The notes: a model not told the origin generated them from the sequence alone. Positions 51,771-61,559 are shown, numbered from the stretch's first letter. The stretch: 64,000 nucleotides of DNA from MADRE3 sp963718195 (GCA_963718195.1 CAVQYQ010000005.1:186001-250000), one strand, 5' to 3'. Translations and numbers: made by a program.

Positions 51771-52712
51771 TTATGATTTTAAATCATCATATAAAAGTCT
51801 GTTTATTAAGCGTATGCCATCAATAAGCCTGGTGGTTGGACGGGACACCAGGTGCTCATCAATAAGAAAGACGCGATTTTCTTGTATAGCCTTGATGGCG
51901 CCAAATCCGGGTTCATTGATAATTTCGTCAACGCTAATGGCGTTCATCCGTCCAGACTGGGCAAGAAAAAAATCGATCTGTTGTGCGTGCGACAAGATCC
52001 GTTCTTTGCTGTAACCTGCAATATTACTTTGTCTTCTGGGGGTGGCATCAGCAGCTACATTTACACCACCTGCAGTCTCGAGACAGAAAATAGCAATGGA
52101 GTTTGGAGAGAAGGTCTTCATACGCGAATGGATCGCCTCAAAATATACAACAGGTCGATCTGCCAGTGGAATTTTATTGACGTGACTGACGATCGAATCG
52201 AGACTGTACCTGAATGATTCGGTCATGGCAACAGACCCGGTGCCTTTCCCTGTAATTGTGCCGAGATGATCCCAGTACTCGTAGAGTTCTTCTATCGTAG
52301 TTGGTTGCAATGATATTACGGTAATTCCATATTTCTTCAGCTTATCGATCAGGTTCGGAGCAGAACGCCTGATCATCGGCCTGATAAGGACACAATCGGG
52401 CTGCGCAGAGATAAATTTCTCTATCGAGTCGTGATAAGAAAATCGTGGTTTGTCCACAATTGAATCGGGATAGTTGTCAGTTGAAAAAATTCCGATAAGT
52501 GACTCCTGGGCACCAATTTCAGCAAGATTTTCCGTATGGGCCGGATAAAGTGAGATAATACGATCAAATGGTTTCTCAAAAGAATGACGAACACCATCCT
52601 GGTCTATCAATTCAAATGAGCAGGCAGATCTCATCCCCATATCAAAACCATGGAAAAGAAAAAAACAAAAAACGATTGCAAGCAGAAGATTTTTGAAAGT
52701 CGTATGCATCAT
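51771..52712 (-). CDS. btuF: Cobalamin-type ABC transporter substrate-binding protein
   Basis: This protein of about 313 aa has a signal peptide (NLLLAIVFCFFLFHGF) and a periplasmic-binding fold of the type carrying B12, iron chelates or cobalt complexes: RIISLYPAHTENLAEIGA, then QPDCVLIRPMIRR and LAQSGRMNAISVDEI. The start overlaps the end of the ATPase gene by 4 nt. With the riboswitch upstream, cobalamin or a corrinoid is the likely ligand, but the binding site cannot be proven from sequence. Confidence 0.8.
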   Translation of the reverse strand: MMHTTFKNLLLAIVFCFFLFHGFDMGMRSACSFELIDQDGVRHSFEKPFDRIISLYPAHTENLAEIGAQESLIGIFSTDNYPDSIVDKPRFSYHDSIEKFISAQPDCVLIRPMIRRSAPNLIDKLKKYGITVISLQPTTIEELYEYWDHLGTITGKGTGSVAMTESFRYSLDSIVSHVNKIPLADRPVVYFEAIHSRMKTFSPNSIAIFCLETAGGVNVAADATPRRQSNIAGYSKERILSHAQQIDFFLAQSGRMNAISVDEIINEPGFGAIKAIQENRVFLIDEHLVSRPTTRLIDGIRLINRLLYDDLKS

Positions 52713-53500
52713 AAATAGTGAAACTGTATATGTTTTTTTTCAGTTCTGTGATCTTTTGAGATGGTCGATTTAATCTGGTAGAGATCATCAATCAGGTGTT
52801 CTGAAAGGACCTCAGAAGAATCACCGCTTTCAGCTATTTCTCCATCACGTATGACAATCAACTCATCACAGAAAGCTGCTGCTATATTAAGATCATGTAA
52901 GGCTGCTAAAACGGTTTTCTGACGAGTATCTACAATATCTCGCATTACTTTCATGATGGATACGGCGTGGTTAACGTCGAGATTAGAGGTGACTTCGTCA
53001 AGGAGAATAATGTCGGTATCCTGGGCAAGCGATCTGGCAATCATTACCCTCTGTTTTTCACCGCCAGACAGCTGGGTGACTTTTCGAAACCGCAGATGAT
53101 AAATATCAAGATTATGCAACGCCTCCTCAACGGCGACGAGGTCGCTTTTCTTTGGCTTTGCGAATCTTTCTATATAAGGATATCTGCCCATCAGAACAAC
53201 CTCTTCAACCGAGTAATCAAAGTTGAGAGAAAAGGATTGGGGAACCGTTGTCAGTTTACGGGCAAGCTGTTTGCGCGGATAGGTATGAATGTCTCTTCCA
53301 TAGAAATAAATACTCCCCACATCTGCGAAAAGATGACCTGACAGTAAATCAAGAAGCGTTGATTTTCCACTTCCATTGGGTCCAATCAAGCCATAAAAAC
53401 ATGGTTGGTTGAGCTGCAGTGATGTGTTCTTGATACAGGTGATAGGGCCATAGGAAAAAGATATATTATCAACCTTGTATACAACAGAAGGATTGCTCAT
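52709..53500 (-). CDS. btuD: ABC transporter ATPase (BtuD/FepC type)
   Basis: This 263-aa nucleotide-binding protein has Walker A GPNGSGKSTLLD, signature TQLSGGEKQRVMIARSL, Walker B DIILLDEVTSNLD and the switch His in LAALHDLN. The frame is open further upstream, but ATG 53500, overlapping the permease stop (ATGA), is the likely start. It powers uptake through the FecCD-type permease encoded upstream and the binding protein encoded downstream. Confidence 0.9.
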   Translation of the reverse strand: MSNPSVVYKVDNISFSYGPITCIKNTSLQLNQPCFYGLIGPNGSGKSTLLDLLSGHLFADVGSIYFYGRDIHTYPRKQLARKLTTVPQSFSLNFDYSVEEVVLMGRYPYIERFAKPKKSDLVAVEEALHNLDIYHLRFRKVTQLSGGEKQRVMIARSLAQDTDIILLDEVTSNLDVNHAVSIMKVMRDIVDTRQKTVLAALHDLNIAAAFCDELIVIRDGEIAESGDSSEVLSEHLIDDLYQIKSTISKDHRTEKKHIQFHYL

Positions 53501-54537
53501 GTCTGGTACCTTCTCTGCTGGGTCTTTAGAAAAATATAACAAAAAACAGGACCACCGATGAGTGCAGTCAATACTCCGATGGGTAGTTCGGTAGGCAGCA
53601 CGACGCGAGTAACCGTATCGGCACCGAGCATGAGGATACTGCCAAGCAGAAAGCTGCATGGAATGAGGAGCTTATTACCTGGACCGACGATCATGCGAAC
53701 AAGATGGGGGACAATAAGACCGACAAATCCTATGATGCCTGAAACAGAAACACAGCCCGCGGTGGCAAGTGATGATGTGATAAGAAGCCGTTTTCTGACC
53801 TTCTTGCTGTCGATACCCAATGATTCAGACGCACGTTCACCAAAAGTCATGATATCGAGTTCGCGTGCGTGTGCAAAAATAATGAGGGCGGACGGGATAA
53901 CCAGAACGATAAGCAGGAGAACATCAGGCCATGATTTGCCAATAAAGCTACCCATGATCCAGAAGATAATCGCATTAACCTGCTCATCGGCCATAAATTT
54001 GATAAAACTGATACCTGCAGAGAGGATCGCTGAAATAATTATACCCGAGAGGATAAGGCTGTTTGGTGAGAGTCGTGCCGAAGGCGCTGATAGAGCAAAT
54101 ACCGCATAGAGGGTTGCAAGTCCACCGATAAATGCACAAAGCGGGATCATATACGAGGTGGGAAGCATGATGATGCCGATCATGTTTAAAAAAAGAGCAA
54201 TTGAAGCACCAAATGCAGCGCCTGATGATATTCCAAGGGTATAGGGATCAGCCAGCGGATTTTGCAGCAGCGATTGAAAAACACAGCCGGCAACGGCAAG
54301 TCCTCCTCCGACAAGTGAGGCACTGATTATCCGGGGAAGGCGGACCTCAAGAATGACAAAGGGAAAACTGGGATCGATCGTATCAGGTATGTTGTTTCCT
54401 GTAAACGAGAACAAAATCTCCAGAATTTCAGAGGGCTTAATTGCTATATATCCGAGGCCGGCCACAAAGACAACTAACAGGAGCAAGGTGATACCCAGAG
54501 CAGGAACCCAATAAAAATGGTTAGTGGTGCTCTTCAT
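53497..54537 (-). CDS. btuC: FecCD/BtuC-family ABC permease
   Basis: This 346-aa permease has about ten membrane helices, in the family of B12 and siderophore importers. Signatures are EVRLPRIISASLVGGGLAVAGC near residues 69-90, LLQNPLADPYTLGISSGAAFGA, and IGFVGLIVPHLVRMIVG toward the end. It is the first gene of the riboswitch-regulated operon and likely imports cobalamin, although other corrinoid or iron complexes are possible. The start ATG 54537 lies 104 nt after the leader terminator. Confidence 0.9.
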   Translation of the reverse strand: MKSTTNHFYWVPALGITLLLLVVFVAGLGYIAIKPSEILEILFSFTGNNIPDTIDPSFPFVILEVRLPRIISASLVGGGLAVAGCVFQSLLQNPLADPYTLGISSGAAFGASIALFLNMIGIIMLPTSYMIPLCAFIGGLATLYAVFALSAPSARLSPNSLILSGIIISAILSAGISFIKFMADEQVNAIIFWIMGSFIGKSWPDVLLLIVLVIPSALIIFAHARELDIMTFGERASESLGIDSKKVRKRLLITSSLATAGCVSVSGIIGFVGLIVPHLVRMIVGPGNKLLIPCSFLLGSILMLGADTVTRVVLPTELPIGVLTALIGGPVFCYIFLKTQQRRYQT

Positions 54538-54640
54538 TATAAGGTGCCTGCCACGTTATCAGTTGGCAGTATCAACACCATACAAAAGCTCTGGAGTAGA
54601 TACTGCATGTGCCGGGGTGGTCGCTTAAAGATGACTACCC

Positions 54641-54677
54641 AAAAAAAAACCCGAATCAAGAGCTGCTTGACTCGGGG
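54641..54677 (-). terminator. Leader terminator of the cobalamin riboswitch operon
   Basis: On the minus strand CCCCGAGTCAAG pairs with CTTGATTCGGG and is followed by nine T. It lies between the aptamer and btuC, so B12 binding probably closes the operon by early transcription termination. Confidence 0.85.
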
Positions 54678-54737
54678 ATTCCCTGGTTTTGTCCTCGCAT
54701 CGTTGTTGCTTTCTTCTCCTGGAAAACAACGTTGTTT

Positions 54738-54905
54738 CAGGCAGGTCTTCTGACTTCCGGTTAATCCTACTCGTTGCGCCTTCCCGGCATCAAGGCCAGT
54801 GACGTATTGCAACATTCGTCCCGGTTACAGCGGCGGGCCCGTCTCCGACTCTCACGGAGTTCCCTATTAAACCTGTGATATTTGAACCACAGGTACCTGA
54901 ACATA
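54738..54905 (-). promoter_or_regulatory. Cobalamin (adenosylcobalamin) riboswitch
   Basis: The minus strand shows the family core in order: the outer stem GTTCAGGTACC, AATAGGGAAC, the conserved GCCGCTGTAACCGGGACG, then GTCACTGGCCTTGATGCCGGGAAGGC and the closing GTCAGAAGACCTGCCTG. This is the B12-box aptamer type (RF00174). It precedes btuCDF-cobI and is followed by a strong terminator, so it acts at transcription. Confidence 0.95.
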
Positions 54906-55071
54906 TCCTTAGTTAGTACCGCTATAATCTCACTTTGTCAATAAACATGGAAAACTGGCAAGCAAAAGCGGTAAAAATAGTTATACCTGGAAGAGTTAAA
55001 AAAAGATCAGACAAGAGCTGAGAAACTGCATCTGAACGAGATAAGCGGGTAAACTGGGCTAAGGTAATAGG

Positions 55072-56043
55072 TTAAACTGAACTTATGATAAAGTAGAACG
55101 TTCCGACTAAAATCAGACTCAAAATTCTGAAACACTGATTGTAGAAGATTAATTCGGTGGCGAGTTTTGGTTTGAATATGCCAGCATAATAGGGGAATTG
55201 GTGCCTGATTGCCCGCACCGGTGAAGAGATGATATTGCCGATTAAAAGAGCGAGAATAATCTCTTTGTTAGAGAGCACGCCCTCTTGCAGCAGGGCACCG
55301 GCAGCCGCCAGGCCAGCGGTTAATTCCGCTGCCAGATGAAGCGCTATAATGCCGAGTGCCTGGGGGGAGAGCCAGGGCGTAAAATGCAGGTAACCTGCCA
55401 TGAGATCTTCGATGTAATTGAAAAAATCAAGCCGGTTTAAGATGAAAATGATGATATATATCGGAATGGTAAAGACTAAAATTTTTCTCATCCTGCGTTT
55501 AAACCGTTTCCAGGTTTTAGAGAGTATCTTTGATTTATCGTCGATCTTTATATCAGGGATGGTAAGTGATGCTGGAATATCTGGTTTGTTCAGTAGGACA
55601 CGACCAATCAATACAATTGTAAATGTACGAAACAGGGCAGCACCAAAGGTGATGCCGACATAAATGAATGCCGCACTTTTAATAAGCGGTACGGTAATGA
55701 CGATAACTGTCGGTAAATGGAGGAAGTAGGTGGGCAGAGAATTGAAGAGATTGGCAAGGACAAGCTCCTTTTTGTTCAAATATCCGCAGTTATATGATTC
55801 GGCAAGCATGGTGTTTGCTGCCACACCGGAAAAAAGGGCCATCGAGAAAGCAGCACCGACGCGGTCTGGCAGGTTGCCAGCTCTGATCAGCGGTCGCGAC
55901 AAGGCGGAAACTTTTTTTGTCCAGTTCAACGATTCAATGAGATTAGCGGCGAATAAGCCGATGGAAATAAAGAAGAGAAGCCTGATGAGTGGCCAGACGA
56001 GTTTTTCCCAGAGTAAGAGCAAGGAGTCAGCAGAGAAGTCCAT
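55072..56043 (-). CDS. Nucleoside-recognition-domain membrane protein
   Basis: This 323-aa integral membrane protein has about eight helices, with the Gate/nucleoside-recognition type pattern (GAAFSMALFSGVAANTMLAE, then TAGLAAAGALLQEGVLSNKE and LLIGNIISSPVRAIRHQFP). It is similar to spore maturation protein-like and FeoB-gate-like membrane units. It lies upstream of the cobalamin riboswitch on the same strand. The substrate is unknown; the neighbouring B12 operon makes a metal or corrinoid-linked role possible but unproven. Confidence 0.8.
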   Translation of the reverse strand: MDFSADSLLLLWEKLVWPLIRLLFFISIGLFAANLIESLNWTKKVSALSRPLIRAGNLPDRVGAAFSMALFSGVAANTMLAESYNCGYLNKKELVLANLFNSLPTYFLHLPTVIVITVPLIKSAAFIYVGITFGAALFRTFTIVLIGRVLLNKPDIPASLTIPDIKIDDKSKILSKTWKRFKRRMRKILVFTIPIYIIIFILNRLDFFNYIEDLMAGYLHFTPWLSPQALGIIALHLAAELTAGLAAAGALLQEGVLSNKEIILALLIGNIISSPVRAIRHQFPYYAGIFKPKLATELIFYNQCFRILSLILVGTFYFIISSV

Positions 56044-56125
56044 GAAAAGAGATTATACCTATTGAGTGATCAATAAAGAAAAAGGAGTCATCCGTTTTAA
56101 CGTCTCATTTTCACCTGCGCCACTT

Positions 56126-56256
56126 GCAAAATGATGATTTTCGCTCAATCTCTACGTTATACTTAAATTTTTTTCTCGGAATATCAACGATGCCTGCGGT
56201 AAAATTTTCCACATGCCTCGATGTTGAACGAAAATCATCATTTTGCAAAAGGCTCA
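56126..56256. repeat. Dispersed intergenic repeat, copy B, with terminal inverted arms
   Basis: The left arm GCAAAATGATGATTTTCGCT (to 56148) and the right arm at 56224-56246 are inverted copies over 23 bp with one mismatch, around a 75-bp centre. The centre shares CGGAATATCAACGATGCCTG with copy A at 29944. The right end reads TTTTGCAAAAGGCTCA. No coding frame is present, so it resembles a MITE-like or REP-like element. Confidence 0.9.
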
Positions 56257-56279
56257 ACTGATTCAGATTAGCATCGAAA

Positions 56280-57191
56280 CTACTCTGCTGCGACCGGTAA
56301 CCCCTCACGGTCTGTCATTGTCCTGAGGATTCGCTGTCTGGCCATCTCGTCCTGTTCTTTGAGATATTCAACCTGTGCTGCTGTTCGGGTCTTTTTTTGT
56401 GCGTCAAAATAATTTGCCCGTTGATTGGTAAGCCTTTGCCACTTGTCAAAATGGCCGAGTAAAATGTCTGAGACTTCATTATTTTTGAGTTTTTCATCTA
56501 TTTTTGTATTTATCTGGGGGAGAAATTTCGTAAGCTCTGAGTCTTTCCGTATACCGAAATGGAAGGGTTGAACGGTGACCGGTGGGTCAATGATTGTGAT
56601 AGCATCTTCGCCCTGCAGGAGTTTCGCGTAGATAAGAGCGGTATAAAGATCGATGATTAAATAGTCGGCTTCCCCAAGGTTGAGAACCTGAAGAGCCCGT
56701 TCAAACTGGTAATAACTGACATCCAGCTTTTGCTGGATGAATTCATCAAATTTCTGACCATAGCTTTCTCCGCTATTGGTTACACCTTTCTTCCCGACCA
56801 GTGAGTCCCAGGAAGAAAAGTCAAATTCTTTTCCTTTTTCAACGACAATGACCGTTGGTTGCGACAGGTATGGCTCAGAGAACACTAAGTACTGCTCTCT
56901 TTCTTTATTTTTATAGGCAGAAACGATCATATCAATTTCACCGTTTCGAACTTTTTTCTGGACGTTTTGCCAGTTTCCAAATCTCCTGATGCTATACGGA
57001 ATGGAAAGTTCTTCAAAAATGGATTTGACCAGATCTGGTCCAAGTCCAACAAGTTCCTGATACTGTTCCCAGACAACAGGGGGCGCATTCGGGTTCCCGG
57101 ACACGACAAAAGATTGAGATGAATAGAGTGCTGGAACAAAAAGCAGCGAGAGAAAAAGAATAATTTGCAGGACCAGTAAACGTTTAAACAT
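56280..57191 (-). CDS. Family 3 solute-binding protein (amino-acid/polar compound type)
   Basis: This 303-aa periplasmic protein has a signal peptide (LLVLQIILFLSLLFVPAL) and the SBP_bac_3 pattern: ELVGLGPDLVKSIFEEL, then GEIDMIVSAYKNKEREQYLVFSEPY and VGKKGVTNSGESYGQKFDE. It has a C-terminal helical charged tail (YLKEQDEMARQRILRT). No permease or ATPase is adjacent, so it may be an orphan binding protein or a sensor. Copies of the dispersed repeat motif lie on both sides of this gene. Confidence 0.85.
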   Translation of the reverse strand: MFKRLLVLQIILFLSLLFVPALYSSQSFVVSGNPNAPPVVWEQYQELVGLGPDLVKSIFEELSIPYSIRRFGNWQNVQKKVRNGEIDMIVSAYKNKEREQYLVFSEPYLSQPTVIVVEKGKEFDFSSWDSLVGKKGVTNSGESYGQKFDEFIQQKLDVSYYQFERALQVLNLGEADYLIIDLYTALIYAKLLQGEDAITIIDPPVTVQPFHFGIRKDSELTKFLPQINTKIDEKLKNNEVSDILLGHFDKWQRLTNQRANYFDAQKKTRTAAQVEYLKEQDEMARQRILRTMTDREGLPVAAE

Positions 57192-57205
57192 GCTAGACTC
57201 CAGTA

Positions 57206-57221
57206 TTTTGCAAAAGGTTCA
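57206..57221 (+). repeat. TTTTGCAAAAGGTTCA end motif
   Basis: This near-exact copy of the repeat end motif lies between the sppA stop (57226) and the solute-binding protein start (57191). Confidence 0.6.
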
Positions 57222-57225
57222 GTAT

Positions 57226-59073
57226 TTAATAATAGCTAATCATGCAGTGAGCATACATACCGTTGGGGTCTTTGAAAAGCAAAAGGTTTTGCAGCTCACT
57301 CCAACCTGGTAGGAGATTGTTGAGAATCGACATGAAGGGTAGTTCTTCCAGGAATGAGCTCACCGAGTCAACACCGATCATGCCAAGAAGACGGTTCCGC
57401 AAAGAGTCTGGGCTGGTTATGGTTGTTGTCCGATAATCGTCGAGCCCTGCAAGGTCAGCAGCTGATCTGATAGAATCCGATAATGTCCCAAGCTGATCTA
57501 CCAGCCCTGCTTCCAAGGCATCTTTTCCGGCATAGACCCGACCCTGTGCGACTTCTTTAACATTATCAACAGGAATACCTCTGCCTTCTGAAACAACTGA
57601 CAGAAACTTGCTGTAACCTTGTTCCAGGGTCAATTGAATAGCTTCTTTAACCTCAGAAGATAATGGGGCCGTCAGGTCAAGGGAACCGGAAAGGTTGGTT
57701 GTGCCAACACCGTCACGGTAAATACCGAAACTACTTAGTGAATTTTCAAAAGTAGGTACGGCCATGAATATTCCGATGGAACCGGTCAGACTGTTTGAGG
57801 AGGCAAAGATCCTATCTGCGTCAGCTGAGATCCAGTATGCCCCGGAGGCAGCAACACTCCCCATGGATACGACGACTGGCTTACCGGTCTTTTTGAATTC
57901 AAGAATTTCCTGCCTGATGATTTCTGAGGCAAACGCAGATCCCCCTCCGCTGTCCACACGCAGGACAACCGCCTTTATGGATGGACTGGAAGCGGCCTTG
58001 CGAAGAAGCGTAGCCAGCGAATCTGCTCCGATTGCACCAGGTTCACTCTTGCCGGGTATAATTGTCCCCTGAGCGACGATAAGGGCAACCGAATCTTTAT
58101 CGTTCCCTTTGTATTGAAAGGAGCGATCTACTTTTTTGAGGTATTGATTAAAAGAAATCTGCCTGAATCCATGCTCATCGTCATGAGCTGAAAGGGTGGC
58201 GAGATATTTCTTTATCTCGTGTCGCGGTTTGATCTCATCGATAAGATTACTGTTATATGCAAGCTTTGCCAGGTCTCCCCCAGCGTTTTTCAGGTTTCCT
58301 GGTATCTTGTTAATATAATTTAATATATCTTCATCATCAAGTCCTCTTTGTTTGGCAACGTCGTCCACATAATTTTTCCAGAGTTCGTTGAGCCACGTTC
58401 TTGACTGAAAGCGATCTTCAGAAGACATTGAAGTTCTGGTTAACGGTTCAAGAGCTGATTTGAATGATCCAACCCTGAATACATGATAGTTGATTTTCAG
58501 TTTCTCAATGGCGTCTTTTATATAGAGGCGATAGAGACCAAACCCACTCAGATAAACGCCGCCCATTGGGTTGAGAAATATTTTATCGGCGTGAGAGGCG
58601 AGGTAATATTGATTCTGACTATAATAGTCCTCTGCAGCTATTACCGGTTTTCCGCTTTGTCGAAATTGTGTGAGGTGCTGACCAATTGTGGCCAACTGGT
58701 CCATTCCAGCCCTGCCCATAGATGAGAGATCAAGGAGTATACCATTAATATTGGGATCATCTTCTGCCTGGTCGATACTATCAAGGATATCCTGCAGTAG
58801 GGTCTCGCTGTCTGGTGCTGCAAGACCGGCCAAATCAATGATTGTTTCACCTACTGGATCAGGCTCGCTTTTCTGTTCAACAATTGCCCCTGTAATTGAG
58901 AGCTTCAGTAGCGAATTATCTTCTACGAGAACGTCACTTGTCTGAAAAATCGAGAAGAGGATGAAACCGGTTATTGCAAGGAGAGCAATGTTAACTATGG
59001 CTGAACGAATAAAGGAGAGAATTTTCCCTATGATTTTGAAAAAATATGCAACTGCAAAAAAGATAGTTTTCAT
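57226..59073 (-). CDS. sppA: Signal peptide peptidase SppA (67K type)
   Basis: This 615-aa inner-membrane serine protease degrades cleaved signal peptides. An N-terminal anchor (IVNIALLAITGFILFSIF) is followed by two tandem S49 domains. The catalytic Lys lies in RVGSFKSALEPLTRTSMS of the first domain. The Ser nucleophile lies in GSVAASGAYWISADADRI of the second, with KAVVLRVDSGGGSAFASE before it. The long form matches E. coli SppA in size. The last residues (YAHCMISYY) are specific to this lineage. It is on the same strand as the solute-binding gene downstream. Confidence 0.95.
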   Translation of the reverse strand: MKTIFFAVAYFFKIIGKILSFIRSAIVNIALLAITGFILFSIFQTSDVLVEDNSLLKLSITGAIVEQKSEPDPVGETIIDLAGLAAPDSETLLQDILDSIDQAEDDPNINGILLDLSSMGRAGMDQLATIGQHLTQFRQSGKPVIAAEDYYSQNQYYLASHADKIFLNPMGGVYLSGFGLYRLYIKDAIEKLKINYHVFRVGSFKSALEPLTRTSMSSEDRFQSRTWLNELWKNYVDDVAKQRGLDDEDILNYINKIPGNLKNAGGDLAKLAYNSNLIDEIKPRHEIKKYLATLSAHDDEHGFRQISFNQYLKKVDRSFQYKGNDKDSVALIVAQGTIIPGKSEPGAIGADSLATLLRKAASSPSIKAVVLRVDSGGGSAFASEIIRQEILEFKKTGKPVVVSMGSVAASGAYWISADADRIFASSNSLTGSIGIFMAVPTFENSLSSFGIYRDGVGTTNLSGSLDLTAPLSSEVKEAIQLTLEQGYSKFLSVVSEGRGIPVDNVKEVAQGRVYAGKDALEAGLVDQLGTLSDSIRSAADLAGLDDYRTTTITSPDSLRNRLLGMIGVDSVSSFLEELPFMSILNNLLPGWSELQNLLLFKDPNGMYAHCMISYY

Positions 59074-59436
59074 AAGAGATGATGAGTACCTGAAAAGGTT
59101 GATAAGTTGTCAGATAATAGCAACTATAAACAGCTCAGTAAATTTTACAAAATTTTGTTGAAAATCCTGTTACTGAGTGCTGTTATCAACATTTATCAAT
59201 AGGAAAGGAAACAGCAATTGCCCTGGCTAACGGACATTTGAATGAGCGAGATGAGATACCGGTGGATTCAGGAGCCGAGCCTCTCAATAGCCCGTTATGG
59301 TTGCGTCAATCAGGTGATGGATAAAGTGACAATTTCATCTTTGACGGTTGCGGGCCTGGAAGCAGGAGTGATTTCTTTGTAACTGCCTTACATAAAGGTG
59401 AGCCTTCGGTGTCATTATTCAGTAGATCAATGGAGG
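59074..59436. other. Spacer between sppA and the GMC oxidoreductase
   Basis: There is no recognised gene, terminator or repeat. Both flanking genes are on the minus strand, so this stretch must hold the sppA promoter, which I cannot pinpoint. Confidence 0.4.
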
Positions 59437-61038
59437 CTATCCTAATTTAACCGTCAGGTGATCGGCCAGTCTCAACGTCAGAGCCATTGTGGTCAGCACA
59501 GGGTTAGCCCATCCTGAGGTTGGAAATACGGAACTCCCTGCCACATAGAGATTGTCGATGCCATGGACGCAGGAGTTGGCATCAACAACCCCGCGTTTGG
59601 GGTCGTCGGCCATACGTGTTGTTCCCATGTGGTGATAGCCGCCGATAGGGTGATTGCTGACAGTGGGATCCACGGGCCAGGCCGGCGAATCTTCAGAAAG
59701 CCACGCTTCCGGATTGACGCTGCCCAGGCTGAGGCGCTGGAATTCATTGTTCAATGCATCGACCAATGTCGCAACAGTACGCTTGTCAATATCCGAGAAG
59801 CGCCAGTCAAGATCGGCCTGAGGAACCCCGAGAACATCACGCTGTTCTGAGAGTAAAACGCGGCTGTCAGGGTTGGGCGCCTGTTCACCACGGACGATCA
59901 GATACAGGCCGCCGCGACCGCTACTGAGTTGTCGGCGCCGAACCAGTGGATCTGTGAGGGCGTGAATAAGTTGGTTGGTTTTCTTATATATGCGCCAGAC
60001 TCTTCTGCCATATCTGGTAGGGTGCATGCGGTCTTTGAATGATTTGTAGACGGCCTTGCCGGCAGAAATGCCGATCTCAGGTCTCCGCTGGCACTTAATG
60101 GTTACCGCAGTATTCAGAATTTCCGCTTTTTCCTGGAGATGCTCACCAGGGCGAATCATTGGAGAATAGAGTTTACCTCCCGATACGCGTCGCTTCCGGA
60201 AGGTATTCCAGAGCTGGTAGGGATCAGGCGTGATAATCTCTGCTGCTCGGCCGTGGGGGTGCTCCATGAAAAACCGGCCGACAAGATCATTGTCGTTGCC
60301 GATACCTTTCGGTGCCACACCGTTCGAAGCAAGCAGCAGGCGAGGTGTTTCAATTCCTCCTGCAGCAAGGATATAGGCTTTTGCCCGCACACGGCCCTTG
60401 ATACCTGTCAGGGTCGCGATGTCTATATGCTGCACCGAATTACAAGAGGGATCTGCCTGAATATTGGTAACGTTGGCATGGAGCAGAATTCGGATATTGG
60501 TTGCGTTCTGCAGGTCCTGACAATTGCCGATGCCGAATCGCGCAAAGGCTTCGTCAAACTGCCAGGAACCGGTGCGGATGGCAAGAGGATCAAACGGGGG
60601 AGGGGTAATACCCAAATGTTTCCATGCTTGTTCATCATAGACAGGATCATCAACTTCCAGTGCTTCATGAGCTCGCTGATACCAGGGATCTAGGTGAGCG
60701 CGGGTGATCGGCCATCCGCTGTATGGTATCCATGAACGCGTTTCAAAGTCGATAGCTTCATGGGGCATACAGCGCCCCCCCCAGACGAGGGTTGTGCCCC
60801 CGAAGAATCGGAGTCTGGAGTCGTCTAGTTCGTAGTAAGGTTGTCCCCGATTTACACCCGAATAAAGTGCCTGAGTACTGCCATCATAATCAGGACCACC
60901 GCTTTCGAGCAAACACACGTCAATTTTTTTGTCGAGAAATTCCCTGGCCACAGTAATTCCGGCAACACCGGCCCCGACGATACAAAGATCAGTGGTGATG
61001 TCACTGTTATCTTGAAAATCATGAAAGTCTTTAATCAC
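59437..61038 (-). CDS. GMC-family FAD-dependent oxidoreductase
   Basis: This 533-aa flavoprotein has an N-terminal dinucleotide motif IVGAGVAGITVA (about residues 21-31). GGTTLVWGGRC (about residue 80) precedes the substrate cap, and the C-terminal active site HHMGTTRM is followed by NLYVAGSSVFPTSGWANPVLTTMALTLRLAD. GMC enzymes oxidise alcohols, including sugars, choline and cholesterol. The substrate here is unknown. There is no signal peptide. It is monocistronic. Confidence 0.9.
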   Translation of the reverse strand: MIKDFHDFQDNSDITTDLCIVGAGVAGITVAREFLDKKIDVCLLESGGPDYDGSTQALYSGVNRGQPYYELDDSRLRFFGGTTLVWGGRCMPHEAIDFETRSWIPYSGWPITRAHLDPWYQRAHEALEVDDPVYDEQAWKHLGITPPPFDPLAIRTGSWQFDEAFARFGIGNCQDLQNATNIRILLHANVTNIQADPSCNSVQHIDIATLTGIKGRVRAKAYILAAGGIETPRLLLASNGVAPKGIGNDNDLVGRFFMEHPHGRAAEIITPDPYQLWNTFRKRRVSGGKLYSPMIRPGEHLQEKAEILNTAVTIKCQRRPEIGISAGKAVYKSFKDRMHPTRYGRRVWRIYKKTNQLIHALTDPLVRRRQLSSGRGGLYLIVRGEQAPNPDSRVLLSEQRDVLGVPQADLDWRFSDIDKRTVATLVDALNNEFQRLSLGSVNPEAWLSEDSPAWPVDPTVSNHPIGGYHHMGTTRMADDPKRGVVDANSCVHGIDNLYVAGSSVFPTSGWANPVLTTMALTLRLADHLTVKLG

Positions 61039-61056
61039 GAACAGAATTCTCCATAG

Positions 61057-61461
61057 TCAGATGATAATTATATGCTGGCAGGTAAGTCGGTGAATTTGAT
61101 CATAGCTAACCACTTGCTGCACCTGCCTTTTAAAATAGTTTTCCAATAGTTTTTCAAAGCTTTTAGTCACGCATAGCTGTAATCGAGCTTTCTTTATCCT
61201 GCAAGGAATTTTACCAAGCTCTTCTTCCTGGCTATTCGATCTGTTTTTAGATGTTTTTTTTACTGCTCCAGCTATTTTATTTTTGACACTGCTATCCATA
61301 GAATGAATGTAACGAACTGTTTCCATATGATAACTAAATATTATCACTGGAGCACTCGAAAGATTCGGAGGCTTGCGCTGTAGTAAAAATTTGATTAAGA
61401 CTTCTTGTATGGGAGAACTTAAATGTATAAGCCATAACGTATCAATACCAATGTATGCCAT
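61057..61461 (-). CDS. Possible hypothetical protein (134 aa)
   Basis: An uninterrupted 134-aa frame lies between the GMC gene and the outer-membrane-type gene. The composition looks protein-like (KNKIAGAVKKTSKNRSNSQ, KSFEKLLENYFKRQVQQVV), but there is no ribosome site before ATG 61461 and no known family. It might instead be the promoter region of the GMC gene. Confidence 0.3.
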   Translation of the reverse strand: MAYIGIDTLWLIHLSSPIQEVLIKFLLQRKPPNLSSAPVIIFSYHMETVRYIHSMDSSVKNKIAGAVKKTSKNRSNSQEEELGKIPCRIKKARLQLCVTKSFEKLLENYFKRQVQQVVSYDQIHRLTCQHIIII

Positions 61462-61559
61462 GGTTTGACTGTTTGCCTGTCTAAATACACAGAAGTCTTG
61501 TTATTACCTGAGAGATGGATGCAGTGTTTCAGAATACCTAAAAAGAGAGGAGTATTGAA

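Noticed and set aside
59300..59420. Very short peptide frame before the GMC gene
   Set aside because: It is only about 21 codons, without a ribosome site or conserved feature.
61057..61559. Structured RNA between the GMC gene and the barrel gene
   Set aside because: No stable hairpin or known motif could be recognised by eye. A weak coding frame is listed instead.
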